Counted from the stretch's first letter, positions 45,191 through 55,750 are shown. The stretch: DNA of 64,000 bases from Chrysopogon serrulatus (GCA_015844335.1 JADLZL010002473.1:1-64000), one strand, 5' to 3'. The notes: generated by a model from the letters alone, not told the origin. Made by a program: numbers and translations.

Positions 45191-45299
45191 CGTACACTAG
45201 CGCCTCCCGGCCGGCCCAGCTCGCACGGTTAGTTGCACTTGCACCTGCCTACCAAGTCGCCACCGATCGAGGAACGGCGCCCTAGCGTACGCGCTGCTC

Positions 45300-46042
45300 A
45301 TGCCGGTGCCGGGCAACGGCGTGCTGCGGCGGTGGCTCGTCTGCGTGCGCCCGGCGCGGCAGCGCGAGGCGCGGCTGGTGCTGTGGGGCGGCGGCCGGGC
45401 ACGCGGCGCGCGGAGCCCGGGCGGGCGGCGGGTGAGGTGATGGCGGAGCACGCGGGCCACGTGGTGTGCCGCGCCGACGGGTTCCGCGTGGGGCGCCCCG
45501 CGCCCGTGCTCGGCGTCGGGGACCGCCTCGAGCCCGGGCGCACGTACCTCGTCGTCCCCGTCGACCGCCTCCCCTGCGCCGGCGACGGGGTCGTCACCGC
45601 GGCGTCGCTCGCGGCGCTCTCGTCCTCGTCGCACTCGCGCGGCGGTGCCAAGGCGGCGGCGCCCTTGTCGCTGGCGGTTACAGGACGGAAGAGCCCGTTC
45701 GAGTACGCCAAGGACGCCGACGGGCGCACCGTGATCAGGGTCGCGGAGGAGTTCATCGTCAGGGCCGTCGCGGGTGACGGCGGCGGCGGTGGAAAGAATG
45801 GCAAGCGCCGCGGTGGGGACGACGACGGCGGCGACGGATGCGGGTCGGCCGCGCTTTGCAGCACGCCGGAACTGAGGAAGCACTACGAGCAGCTGGTGGG
45901 CGCCGCGAGAGGCCGCCCGTGGTCGCCGCGGCTGGACACCATCAAGGAGCGTAAAGGGCGGAGGCTTGCCGACGTCGTCAGCGTCAGCCCCGGCAGGCTG
46001 TCGCCGGTAAGGCTGCTGGGGATGGAGCTCAGCGGCAGCTAG
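45300..46042 (+). CDS. DUF4228 (PADRE) domain protein, one frame break
   Basis: A plant-specific DUF4228/PADRE protein; members are often stress or pathogen responsive, with no known enzyme activity (family knowledge). It is a single exon starting at 45300: MPVPGNGVLRRWLVCVRP, then REARLVLWGGG. After a one-base shift near 45416-45435 (one base missing in the CCCGGGCGGG region) it continues AGEVMAEHAGHVVCRADGFR, then VGRPAPVLGVGDRLEPGRTY and LVVPVDRLP, the DUF4228 core. Then come a low-complexity Gly and Ser linker, FEYAKDADGRTVIRVAEEFI, and a C-terminal block CSTPELRKHYEQLVG...SPRLDTIKER. With one base restored it is 247 aa. Most members begin with MGN, a myristoylation signal; this one does not. 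Very high GC is usual for such grass genes. Confidence 0.85.
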
Positions 46043-47780
46043 CAGGTCGTACAGGATCCACGACATCAATCCAGAAGCTTGTGACGAGAACCATCTCAGA
46101 TGATCTTTCACTTCAGCTCCATCACTGGCCTCCTCCATTCATTTCATAGCCTCCATGCTGCTGCTCTTTTAATAGTGGTGGATAAATTGATTGGCAGATT
46201 TTGGAATTGGATCCCTGCACCTGATTTCTCGACACACGCTGGTTTTCTCGACAAAGATCTGTACAGCCACACCTCAGTGTACGTATAATACAAAGTATTC
46301 AGATTGTGTGACCAAGCCTGACCATGTTCATCGGTCTTGCGTCTTCATTACCGTGAACATGAATACGTGGACAGCCCCTTGCCGACACGCACGCCAATGG
46401 GCTGCCGGAACGCACCGTCGTTCCGGCGACGGCCACTGAGTAGCGGTCCAGCGGGAGCTCGTCATCAGCTCACGAGCTCGGCAGCCAGCGGTGGTGCGGC
46501 CCAGGTCTAGATTCCAATCCGGCTCTCATGGAACTCGGCACAGTGATGAACTGAGTACGCGGTGAAAGAAATCCACTGTAGCCCCGATTACATAGGAAAT
46601 CATATGTCATTAAAACTTCTTCACACTCCTTATATTCTTCCTAATGAGAAAGGCTAGCCTACAGTCAAATGTCCAATACTTCATTCCTCCATCGCGCCTC
46701 TTCCTCCCTCCCTCGTGCCTACGTCGGAAAGATGCTACAGCTGTTCCCAATTTTTGCTTGGAACAGGTAAGCATATGCCTCTCGTGCGTGGTGCCACAAG
46801 AGGATTACGATGTGTCCGTTCTCTACGGAGTAGAGGATTTTAGTGATTTCAAGAAGGATGTGATCTCCAATCTACATGTAGTTGTAGATCTATTTGTACA
46901 CAGGTGTGTAGGGTAGTGTGCGTGCGTTGAGTAGGTGTGCATGTGTATGAACAGATGCTTCAGCTGTACTCAGATGATAGCACCGGCGGACCAGGGCCCG
47001 GCGACCCTGGGGGCCTGCCCGGGCTCCGTTGCATGCTGCATGCTCCCCTCCATGTCTGTAACTGCGCCTGACGATCTGAGCAAGACTGTGACGGATCTTT
47101 GAGACACACAACACACACTACTAGGAGTACTAATAGATGCTAGCAGCTAGCCTGACTCGAGTAGTATGGTGCTGGAGTAGCGGTAGCAGAAAAGCAAGGA
47201 CGTCTAGAGTCGAAAACCTGGTGTTTAAACTAGTCAATAATGCATACTTTGTACAAATGCATACGAATTAATACGTACTGATGAACCGGCTTACGGCTGC
47301 ACGTGCGAGGTCACAAATTTATTGCTTTTCTTCATAGAGTTGTAGTTCTAAATTTCATATTTACAGCAAGGCTAATAGCAGTGATATGCTATTGCACCTG
47401 TGTAATTGTTATTATGAAGCTGTTCGGCAGGATTCATAAGCCGGCTGATAAACCAAAATACTTTAGAAACAGTTGGTTTTCTGTGAGAAGAAAAAATATT
47501 GGCTTATAAGCTGAAACGGATTTTTAGTTAAAACGAACAGATATCCAAAAACCCTACTCCTTTCAAAGTTCGCCCAGGCTCCATTCAATCTCTGGGTCCG
47601 CCACCGGATGAGAGGCATTAAAAAAAGTATATCTAGAGGGACAATGAAAGAGATGTTAGTCAGATCTAATTACAATGGCAAGCGAATCGAAATACTGTAC
47701 TTACAGGGAAAATTAATAAGTACCCTCCAATCCAAACTATAGAATATAATTCAGAAAAACCCTACAAACGAGGAGGGGGG
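46043..47780. other. 3' UTR of the DUF4228 gene and intergenic DNA
   Basis: No second gene was recognised. At 47417-47541 a stretch opening 'gctgttcggcagg' and closing 'aaaacgaacag', with 'cataagccggctgataa' inside, looks like a small MITE (hAT or Mutator type). The target duplication is unclear. Confidence 0.4.
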
Positions 47781-47799
47781 GTAATAAAAACAAGAAATA

Positions 47800-48235
47800 G
47801 ATGGAGAAATGCAGTATCGGGAGAAGCTAATAATCTCCCACGCCGCCTCATAGTCGATTCATCTGTAAAGAAGCTTTGTCCCTGCTACTGTCGAGCGTGG
47901 ATGAATCTGTCATGCTAGTTGATCGAGTTGTCCCAAGCATAACCAACCATGGACCAACATTGTGTGGCCAAGGAGCATGTGAAGAACAGATAATCAATGT
48001 CCTTAGGTTCTTCTCTGTCACACATAACACAATGGTCATCGTCTTCATTGATATTAAGATGTCTTCTGTTTAGCATTGTCTTGGTATTGAGGCGATTTAC
48101 TAACACCAGTCATGCGATGAATTTGACTCTTGACGTGCAACTTGATTTCCAAATTTCTTTAAAGATAGGGTGCGCTGTTGTCATACTGAAAATGTAGGAG
48201 TAAAATTTTTTTGAGGTATAAGTGCTCCTCCAAAT
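47800..48235 (-). pseudogene. LINE relic: zf-RVT (reverse-transcriptase zinc-binding) segment
   Basis: The minus strand reads MTTAHPIFKEIWKSSCTSRV, then KFIA-stop-LVLVNRLNTK, then TMLNRRHLNINEDDDHCVMC, then EEPKDIDYLFFTCSLATQCW. This is the zf-RVT pattern found after the reverse transcriptase of plant non-LTR retrotransposons: C-x2-C, then HLFFTC-like, then a C-W pair. One in-frame TGA stands where a Trp codon is expected. The reverse transcriptase itself is absent, so only the 3' coding end remains. Confidence 0.75.
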
Positions 48236-48670
48236 AGGCATCCACTTATCCTGAGAGTTACCATCATAGGGCTAGTCTTGTAAAAGCATTTGTAGCTCAA
48301 CTAAGGTTGGTATTTGATGTGCTACTAACAAGAGAATTTTTTTCAAAATTTCTGGAAAATATTAGCACCAATGTAATTACATGCCAATTTCTTTGAAGCT
48401 GCCTATATTTTAGTTTGGTAATATAAATACTCGTAGTGCTCGGAATTTGAAGGGGGTTAAGAGACCTCGCCTTCGTATAGTCCCGATCCACTGTTATTGC
48501 AATTCGAATCAGGTAAAACATGTCATGACTCCAACTCCAATTGATAATGGAATGAGAGAGTGAAAAAATCTGGAATCTAAACAAGGCCAATCAAATTCGA
48601 AATTCGAATCAGGTAAAATGCGTCATGACTCCAACTCCAATTGACAACGGAATGCATGTCAGCCATCCTT
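48236..48670. other. Intergenic between the LINE relic and H2B
   Basis: AT-rich. 'aattcgaatcaggtaaaa' followed by 'tcatgactccaactccaatt' occurs twice, at 48501-48545 and 48602-48645, a diverged direct repeat of about 45 bp. No gene was found. Confidence 0.5.
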
Positions 48671-48675
48671 TGGCC

Positions 48676-48810
48676 ACGTCAGCGATCCGCCCCGAAAAGC
48701 ATCTGAGCCGTCCAACCCCTGACCGCACCAACGCCTCACGCTCGTCCACGCCAGCGATCCGCGGCATCCGCCTCTCCACCAATCAGCGCGCAGGGCATCC
48801 GCTCTATAAA
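48676..48810 (+). promoter_or_regulatory. Histone-type promoter of H2B
   Basis: Hexamer ACGTCA lies at 48676-48681. GATCCGCC is at 48684-48691 and GATCCGCG at 48756-48763; the latter is the reverse complement of the plant histone octamer CGCGGATC. CCAATCAG at 48778-48785 and TATAAA at 48805-48810 follow. Hexamer and octamer are the established S-phase elements of plant histone genes, so S-phase expression is expected. Confidence 0.8.
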
Positions 48811-48931
48811 GCAGCCGTCCCCGCCCCGCCTTCTTCCTCACGAATCCTCCGCAGCCTCCCACCGCATCCTCGAATTCCGATTCCCAATCAAGCAAACCCT
48901 ACCGCCCGTTCCTATTCACCGAGAGAACCCG

Positions 48932-49390
48932 ATGGCGCCCAAGGCGGAGAAGAAGCCGGCGGCGAAGAAGCCCGCAGCGGAGGAGGAGCCCGCGGCCCCG
49001 GCGGAGAAGGCCCCCGCGGGGAAGAAGCCCAAGGCGGAGAAGCGGCTCCCGGCGGGCAAGTCCGCTGGCAAGGAGGGCGGCGAGAAGAAGGGACGGAAGA
49101 AGGCCAAGAAGAGCGTGGAGACGTACAAGATCTACATCTTCAAGGTCCTCAAGCAGGTGCACCCGGACATCGGCATCTCCTCCAAGGCCATGTCCATCAT
49201 GAACTCCTTCATCAACGACATCTTCGAGAAGCTCGCCGGCGAGGCCGCCAAGCTCGCCCGCTACAACAAGAAGCCCACCATCACCTCTCGGGAGATCCAG
49301 ACCTCCGTCCGCCTCGTCCTCCCCGGGGAGCTCGCCAAGCACGCCGTCTCCGAGGGCACCAAGGCCGTCACCAAGTTCACCTCGTCTTAG
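48932..49390 (+). CDS. H2B: Histone H2B
   Basis: Core nucleosome histone H2B, 152 aa, single exon, frame intact. The N-terminal tail is a plant-type Lys/Ala/Pro-rich repeat (KKPAAEEEPAAPAEKAPAGK). The histone fold starts at KKSVETYKIYIFKVLKQVHP and runs through DIGISSKAMSIMNSFINDIF, LAGEAAKLARYNKKPTITSR and EIQTSVRLVLPGELAKHAVS. The end is EGTKAVTKFTSS, with the conserved Lys that is monoubiquitinated. The ATG at 48932 is 122 bases past a TATA box, and the promoter carries histone hexamer and octamer elements. As in other plants, no 3' stem-loop is expected, because the mRNA is polyadenylated. Confidence 0.98.
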   Translation: MAPKAEKKPAAKKPAAEEEPAAPAEKAPAGKKPKAEKRLPAGKSAGKEGGEKKGRKKAKKSVETYKIYIFKVLKQVHPDIGISSKAMSIMNSFINDIFEKLAGEAAKLARYNKKPTITSREIQTSVRLVLPGELAKHAVSEGTKAVTKFTSS

Positions 49391-50555
49391 GCTTCTTGTC
49401 TTCGAGCGAGATTGATGTTGGTAGTTCTAGTAGGTTTGATGGAGGCTTGGCTGTTTGGTGTCGTGTAAGTGCCGCGGTGGCTTTTGACTGAATGGAATGG
49501 GATGCTATTGTTATCTGAATGTTGATGTCTCAGCAGTCTAATATCCGCTTGCCATATTGTTCTGGAAATTGTTTCGGGTTCAGATTGGGACTGAACTGAG
49601 TGTCGTATGAATTTGTGACGAATTGGCAGATTGGTTATTTGATTGCAAATATAGTTAAGTTTTTTAGCCTTCTAGGCCCTTTCAGGCTGAATCTGTTGTG
49701 CTTCAGTTCAGCGTTCTAGGTCTTTGCAGGCTAACTGTTGTGCTCTTGCATAATAATTTGTGATCATCTGCACTCTAGTGTGAATTTGCACTTGCAGGAT
49801 CACCGCTTTTATGTGCTATTGACTATTGAAAAACTTAGTACATCTTCTCTTCCTGGCAAATGGGTGAAATTTTGAAGTGCTCTATGCCGAATATGTCTCT
49901 ATCAATTAGAATGTGCAAGTTTTATAGTTTGGTTGAGATTTCTCGTAAGGAGCTATGCAAACTGATGGCATGGCACAATTCAGGAGCTGCAGCTATAGCT
50001 GGCTAGCTGCAAGCTGAGGTGTTGTTGCCTAGTGGTAGCTGAATCAGAATTCAGAAGCGCAGACGCTCGGCAATCGCATTGGCATGATTTTTATTTTTTT
50101 TTCTAATTGGAAGCGATCCATTTGCACGTGTATTTAGCGATGCTATTCAAGGCTGAAGGAACTTTGAGTCATAGTATAGTATGTTGTAGAGGGTACAGAC
50201 AATAGTGGACAAGGAGGTAAAGTTACACAGGTCGTTTTTATTTATATATAACCAGATTTGCTAATGTTGTTGGTCCTGGGAAACTCCTGTTTAGTTTGTT
50301 TTTCTCAGTGTAATTTGCCCATAACGTTAAGTGCATTTGCCAACTATACATAATGCTAATCCTGTGATACAATTATTTTCTTCATATGACGGATGAACAT
50401 TTGTCACCCTTTATCCCCACAGCCTGAAGGGCTACAATGCACCTGTTATTTCAAGAAGAGGCATTGAGCAGTCCAGGTACTCACATATAGTCTGGTGAAG
50501 AGGAACTGAAGGATGCATAACACTTGCTCGACCAGCAATGGGTTCGAAATACAGA
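49391..50555. other. H2B 3' UTR and intergenic DNA
   Basis: T-rich 3' sequence followed by AT-rich DNA. No gene, MITE ends or RNA gene were recognised. Confidence 0.45.
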
Positions 50556-51000
50556 ATTTACAGCACAAGGAACTAAGCAGCTGGTCAACTATAAATGCAT
50601 ACATATACATCAGTAAATTTGCGCGCAGAGACTAGAGGCCTGGCACAACCGCATAGGAGAAGCTACCCTCTGTTGTTCCCTTGGAAATATGTGCAAGCTC
50701 ATCCATGGAATATTTCGAAATGGAAACCAACCTCAGTTGTTCATCAGCAGTTGAACTACTGAACTGCATCAAACCAGTCATCATATTAAGGGCTTGTAAG
50801 AAGTGGCTGAAGACAAGCGTTAAAGTGGACACTCCTCGATGTGTTGAAAATACATCTTTGCGTCTGGATTTCAGATATGTCCACCATAGCAAACATATCA
50901 CGTTTTTGTAAGCTTATAGTAAACATTTAGCAAAAGAAGGTCCAAAACCATTCTGAATGCACACCTCGATTTTTCAGTAGTCACTGCTATAGTTCCTAAA

Positions 51001-51075
51001 GTACTGCAGATCTGAGTAGCCAGTAGAGGTACTGGCAAAAGTACTGCAGATCTGAGTAGCCAGTAGAGGTACCGG
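51001..51075. repeat. 40-bp tandem duplication inside the pseudogene
   Basis: GTACTGCAGATCTGAGTAGC... starts at 51001 and again at 51041. The parent exon 3 has this sequence only once. Confidence 0.92.
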
Positions 51076-51234
51076 CTATGTATTGCCAAAAGGGCCTTCC
51101 ATCGTTGACATAGTACCTGGAGATACTCAAATGCATTAGGACTCAAAATTTCAATTGCAGATGAAGCAGCATGATTTTTGAAAGGGATTTGAATGTAAAT
51201 AAAATTCGAGAGGCAGCATAACTTAAACCACGTA

Positions 51235-51327
51235 CTCCTTATATTCAAAATTGTAAGTTCTTCTAGTTTTATCCCAAGTCAAATTTAGCACAAAACTAGA
51301 ATGACCAGCATTTTGGAACAGAGGGGC
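51235..51327. mobile_element. Short Stowaway-like MITE inside the HAD pseudogene, 93 bp
   Basis: The left arm CTCCTTATATTCAAAATTG and right arm CATTTTGGAACAGAGGGG are flanked by TA. It interrupts sequence aligned to intron 2 of the parent gene, where no such insert exists, so it arrived after the duplication. Confidence 0.65.
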
Positions 51328-52054
51328 TACGATGTGCCTGGAGGGCTGCAAGGCTCCAGGCTTACATCTCTATTTCTTAGTAACATAACATAACAAACCC
51401 AACAGTTCGTTCTAGTACATGTGTGGGTAGGCAAGAAGGGAAAATTTCAGGAATTGCTCCCTCTACCAAACATCCATCACCCATTTTACAGCCTCCAAAA
51501 GATTTGAAAAAATTGTCAAGATAAGTTGAAACAAATGAAATTAGGTCTCATCTAACCAGTTACTGACTGACTGAAACAGAAAAGGTTCGACACTAAAGAT
51601 TGACATGATCACACTAAAGATTATATAAGATAATATACCTGAGAAAATAAATACAGAATGCAGCAAAAATACCTTCCCAGCTGAGAAACAGCCTGACTTG
51701 GTGGTGTGAAGTAGACCATAAAAAGGGCCAAGAGCCAAATGAGAGATTCCATGTGACACTTTATTGAATAAGTGAGAAGGTACATAATTCTCAATAATTA
51801 TTTGCTTGGCATGCTGAAAATATTCACTGCATTAAGAAGATGAAATCAGGCGGAGAGTGTCAGCTATTGAGCTCTAGCATTTGGTATTTCCCTCTTTTTC
51901 GTTTTATGTTACAGCATGGTATCCCTCATACTGTTGCCTGCTCCTGTTCTTGTTGTTCCTCTGTCTATTTCATTTTGCGATTTTCTCCTCCTATGAATTA
52001 GCAGAAGTCCTTCCTTTTCCTTCAAGAAGAAGAGGAAATATGCTTTATTGTGTG

Positions 52055-53970
52055 CTACACCAGACCAAGGTTTGGAACATATCCCTCTAGTATCATCTCA
52101 TTTACCAGTATGCCCATGAGTTGATACATATCTTCCACACCATGCTGTGGTTCAGCGCTTGCATAGAATTCATGGACTTTGCCATTAACCTCAACCCAGC
52201 TGCACCCTGGAGTCTTGCTGACACCCCTCTCCCTCATTAGGCCAATCATCCTTGCAGATTCATCCATTTTATCTGAGGTTGCATAAATCTTGGATGACAC
52301 CACGTAGTTCCATGAGTTTGATGGCTCCAGCTTCATAATCCTGTTGATGACCCTCTCACCAACCTCAGCATTCTTGCATTTCCGACAAGCAGCAAGCAAA
52401 GCACCTAACATGACAGCATCTACCTTGCCAGGCATTTTCTCAATAAAATCCCATGCTTCTTCTAAATGGCCAGCACGTGCCAACAAATCAACAATGCAGG
52501 AGTAGTGTTCAATTTTAGGAATGATCTTATACACAGGTGTCAGGGAATTGAACAATTGACGGCCATATTCGAGTAGCCCAGCATGTACACAAGCAGAAAG
52601 CACTCCTATGAATGTGATATCATCTGGCTGGAGTCCTTTCTCATTTCTCATTAGTTCAAACTGCTGAATGGCATCATAGCCTCGGCCGTTGAAGGCAAGC
52701 CCACAGATTAATGCATTCCATGAGGCTTCATTTTTGAATGGCATCTTTCCAAAAATACGTGTGGCATTCTCAAGATCTCCACACTTAGCATACATGTCCA
52801 CTAAGGCTGTTCCCACATAGACATTGCTGTAGAGGCCTCTGCTTAAGGCATACCCATCCAGTTCAACTCCAAGCTCCAGTGCACCAACTGCAGCACAGGA
52901 TGAGAGGATACCCACCAAGGTTATCTTGTCTGGACGCAGCCCAGCTTCCCTCATGTTGTGAAACAAGGCTATCGCTTCATTTGACATGCCATTTTGCGCA
53001 TACCTGCATCAGCTGCATTTGTAAATTATCAGGCCAAACAATGAATCCTTAATCAGCATTTGCTTGCAACAATAAAAGAATTGTGTCTTCATATACTTGC
53101 CCGGTGATCATGGCGTTCCATGCCACGACATCCTTGTTGCTGATGCCATCAAACACACGCCGTGCCTCTTCCATCTCTCCACATTTCTCATACATCCCCA
53201 CAAGCGCCGACCCAATGAGCGAGTCCACCTCCATCCTGGCAGACCTCACCCACTCCTCCACCCACCTCCCAAGCTCCAACTTGCCAGCATCCCTGCAAGC
53301 TGTGAGCACAACCGCCAGAGTCACTCCATTTGGAGCCACTGCGCCCTCAGTGACCATGGACTGGAACATCTCTTCGACCTCGGCCACCATCCCTGCCCGC
53401 TCGTATGCTTTCATCATAGAGTTCCAAGAGACGACATCCCGGTGGGGAATTCCGTCGAACACCCTGCGCGCGGCGAGATGATCACCGAGGCAGGAGTACA
53501 TAGTGATGAGGGGAGTGGACGGTGTGATCGTGGTCCCTGAGACCAAGCCTCTCGAGGAGCGCATGGGCGGAGCGGGCGAGGGCGGGCGCCGGGCAGCGTG
53601 CGGCGGCGAGGAGGAGGAGAAAAGGGAGGGTGTAGGCGTCGGGTCGGAGCTCGGCGCGGAGCATGCTGAGGAAGAGGCGAAGGGAGGTGTCCGGGCGCGA
53701 CGAGGCGAAGAAGCGAAGCGCGACATTGTAGGAGAAGGCGGTGGGGGCCGGGTGGGAGGAGAGGAGGAGGAGGACATAGTCGGCGGTGGAGGCGGGGGAG
53801 GAGGAGGAGGAGAGGGAGAGGAGCTTGGAGAGGAAATGGTTGTAGGGAAATGGGCGGTTTGATCGCGCGAGGAAATGGGCATGGAGCTGCTTGACGGCGG
53901 CGAGGGAGTGGCAGCGCGACAGGAGCCTAGAGACGGCGGCGGCGGTGGTGATGGAGGCGGCGGAATGCAT
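52055..53970 (-). CDS. Pentatricopeptide repeat protein, PLS class with E domain
   Basis: An organelle-targeted RNA-binding PPR protein; PLS-E types usually act in C-to-U RNA editing (family knowledge). The minus-strand start at 53970 is MHSAASITTAAAVSRLLSRC, then HSLAAVKQLHAHFLARSN. PPR/L/S repeats follow, for example DVVSWNSMMKAYERAGMVAE, LIGSALVGMYEKCGEMEEAR and DVVAWNAMITGYAQNG. The end is an E/E+ region, CSWVEVNGKVHEFYASAEPQ to EGYVPNLGLV; there is no DYW deaminase. Exon 1 is 53970-53101 and exon 2 is 53003-52055. The intron begins GC (G/GCAAGT) and ends AG. One extra base in a G4 run (53510-53513) breaks the frame; removing it gives 605 aa with both exons in phase. An upstream in-frame ATG at 54084 is possible but less likely. 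Confidence 0.92.
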
Positions 53971-54174
53971 TGCTGAGTCTGAAGGTAGCGCAGCCGACGA
54001 GCAGTGGAGTTGTCGCGGCTGCCCGTCTCCGGCGGCGTGCCAGCGATGCGCGCCGAGTTCAGCTGGCCGCACATCCCTGGTCATTGTGTACCGCTGATTC
54101 TTTTTCCATGTGTTGTTTCACATGGGGTCCCCGTGAAATGTTATTATTTGCTATATATTTGAAAAATATTAGTA

Positions 54175-54403
54175 CTCTCTCCGTTCTAAATTACAGTTTA
54201 TTTAATTTTTTACCTTAAATTTGACCGTTCATCTTATTTAAAAAATTTATGCAAACATAGTTAAATTTAAATTATTCTTGAAGAACTTTAATATGTAAAG
54301 TAGGCCACAACAAAAATTATGAAATTTTACATATTTTTTTGAATAAAATGAGTGGTCAAACTTAAAGTTGAAAAAGTCAAACAAACTATAATTTAGGACA
54401 TAG
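54175..54403. mobile_element. Degenerate Stowaway-like MITE, second subfamily
   Basis: The left arm is CTCTCTCCGTTCTAAATTACAG. The right inner arm 'gtcaaacaaactataatttagga' matches the 43929 copy, but the final GGAGGGAG is lost, where the neighbouring Tourist-like element begins. Confidence 0.7.
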
Positions 54404-54406
54404 TTA

Positions 54407-54664
54407 GGAGTTGTTTGGTTGCTAGCCATACCTTGCCACACTTTGTTTTAGACACGTTTGATTAAGCTGACAAGTATTTGGTTAGTAAGTAAGGTTAGAC
54501 ATGGTTTTTTTCTGGCTCCATATGTTATAGAGTGAAAAAGTGTGGCAAGATTTTCTTAGACATAGCAAAGTGTGGTAACTAATTTACTAGCCACACATTT
54601 TGTGACTTGCCATACTTGTCTAAGGTTATGTGTGGTAAAATATGTCTGAAAACCAAACAACTTC
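54407..54664. mobile_element. Tourist-like (PIF/Harbinger) MITE, 258 bp
   Basis: GGAGTTGTTTGGTTG at the left and AACCAAACAACTTC at the right form inverted ends with one mismatch in the first twelve. They are flanked by the 3-bp duplication TTA (54404-54406, 54665-54667), the target preferred by PIF/Harbinger elements. The interior has inverted 'gccacactttg' and 'caaagtgtggt' pieces. Confidence 0.8.
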
Positions 54665-54667
54665 TTA

Positions 54668-55748
54668 GTATTTAATGTTTAAGGTCACTTCTTCTAAAAA
54701 ATTGAGGTTCTTTAGTCGTGAAACTTCATTTTTTGTGTTGATTCTCAAGGTGGTATATACGACCAAGCAGTCTAGGTTGTTTTTAAGTGAATATAGGAGG
54801 GGCGCACTGTAATTTTATTTTTTAAAAAAGGAAACAAAAAGATACAGAAGGCTATGAAGAGGCTCAAGAAACATAGAAAGAGATGAAAAAGATGAGCCAA
54901 GCTATTGAAGGGATAGCTCCGCTTTGCACGAAAGAGCACAAGTGCAAATTCTGCTTGAAGGATCTTCGGGCATCTTGCAATGAAGGCACCGTTTCTTGCT
55001 TTTCAAATGGTCCAGCTAATTATAATAATCATCTCCATATAGAAAGGGACTCTGAGTTGTCTTCTGAAATCTTCAAGATTTTGAGCTGTCTTGTGAAATC
55101 TTCAAGATTTTGGGAAAAAAATCCAAATGATCTACAGACATTTAATTATGGATCCAAGCAACCTAGATTCCAGCGCGCTCCCTCATAGCAGACCACCTCA
55201 TAGCAGACCACTATAGGTAGTTTAAAGAAGGCAAGGAACTTACTACTCGCTGAAGATGGAGCTATCATTAGGGGGATTAGCGACAGACCTATATTTGTCG
55301 CTAATCCAATAAACTACATATGAGAGGGTCATCAGATTAGTGCAGGGAATCTTAGGATACTAACCGTTACCTGTTGCCATAGGGATAACCAAGAGGATAT
55401 ACCCTTCCTTGTTTGTACTTGAAATATTGTTAAGCGTATATAACATGTAAAAAGATGACGGAAACTCTAAGAGAGATAACATATTCTCAACGCTGAGAAT
55501 GTTGTTGAGGCTTAAACATAGACATAATTCAATGCAGTATGCCATTATTTTTTAGAGCTGTTTTCTTATGTTGTGAACAGAGAAGGGCTGCCATTATTTC
55601 TGTGATTTGCTATTCATGTTTATCTGTATTGTATTTTGACTTTCTTTTTTGGTTCCTCTTCTCTGTTAATTCAACCCGGACAGAGGTAGGAAAAAATATA
55701 CAGGAAGACGTGATGAATGAGAATTAGTGATGCGGTGATGCTTTAGGA
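54668..55748. other. Intergenic, no gene recognised
   Basis: The longest plus frame (54883-55188) reads MKKMSQAIEGIAPLCTKEHK, then CKFCLKDLRASCNEG. It has a C-x2-C pair but no known family, and it stands alone. Confidence 0.35.
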
Positions 55749-55750
55749 TA

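Larger units (their letters stand above)
50560..51440 (-). pseudogene. Truncated, decayed duplicate of the HDHD3-like HAD gene
   Basis: Blocks match the gene at 56467-59491 in order. 50560-50695 resembles its 3' flank (about 56090-56215). 50700-50830 resembles the intron 4/exon 4 border and exon 4 (57085-57180, for example the complement of 'caagcccttaa' and 'actggtttgatgcagtt'). 51000-51110 resembles exon 3 and its splice site (57390-57470). 51340-51435 resembles intron 2 (57545-57630). Exons 5 and 6 are missing between the first two blocks. Exon 4 carries frame-destroying changes, exon 3 holds a 40-bp tandem duplication, and a MITE sits at 51235. It cannot make a HAD protein. Confidence 0.82.

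Noticed and set aside
44609..45232. 207-codon open frame upstream of the DUF4228 gene
   Set aside because: It is His-, Pro- and Thr-rich without a domain, runs through the TATA region, and shows no splice or start context.
48625..49491. 288-codon plus frame across the H2B promoter and gene
   Set aside because: It is out of frame with histone H2B; the intact 152-aa H2B with its own promoter explains the locus.
53503..53862. Glu/Gly-rich plus-strand open frame
   Set aside because: It is the complement of the PPR N-terminal region, where Ser- and Pro-rich codons leave few stops.
54883..55188. Possible zinc-finger gene fragment (CKFC)
   Set aside because: There is a single C-x2-C pair without a matching His/Cys pair, promoter or further exons.
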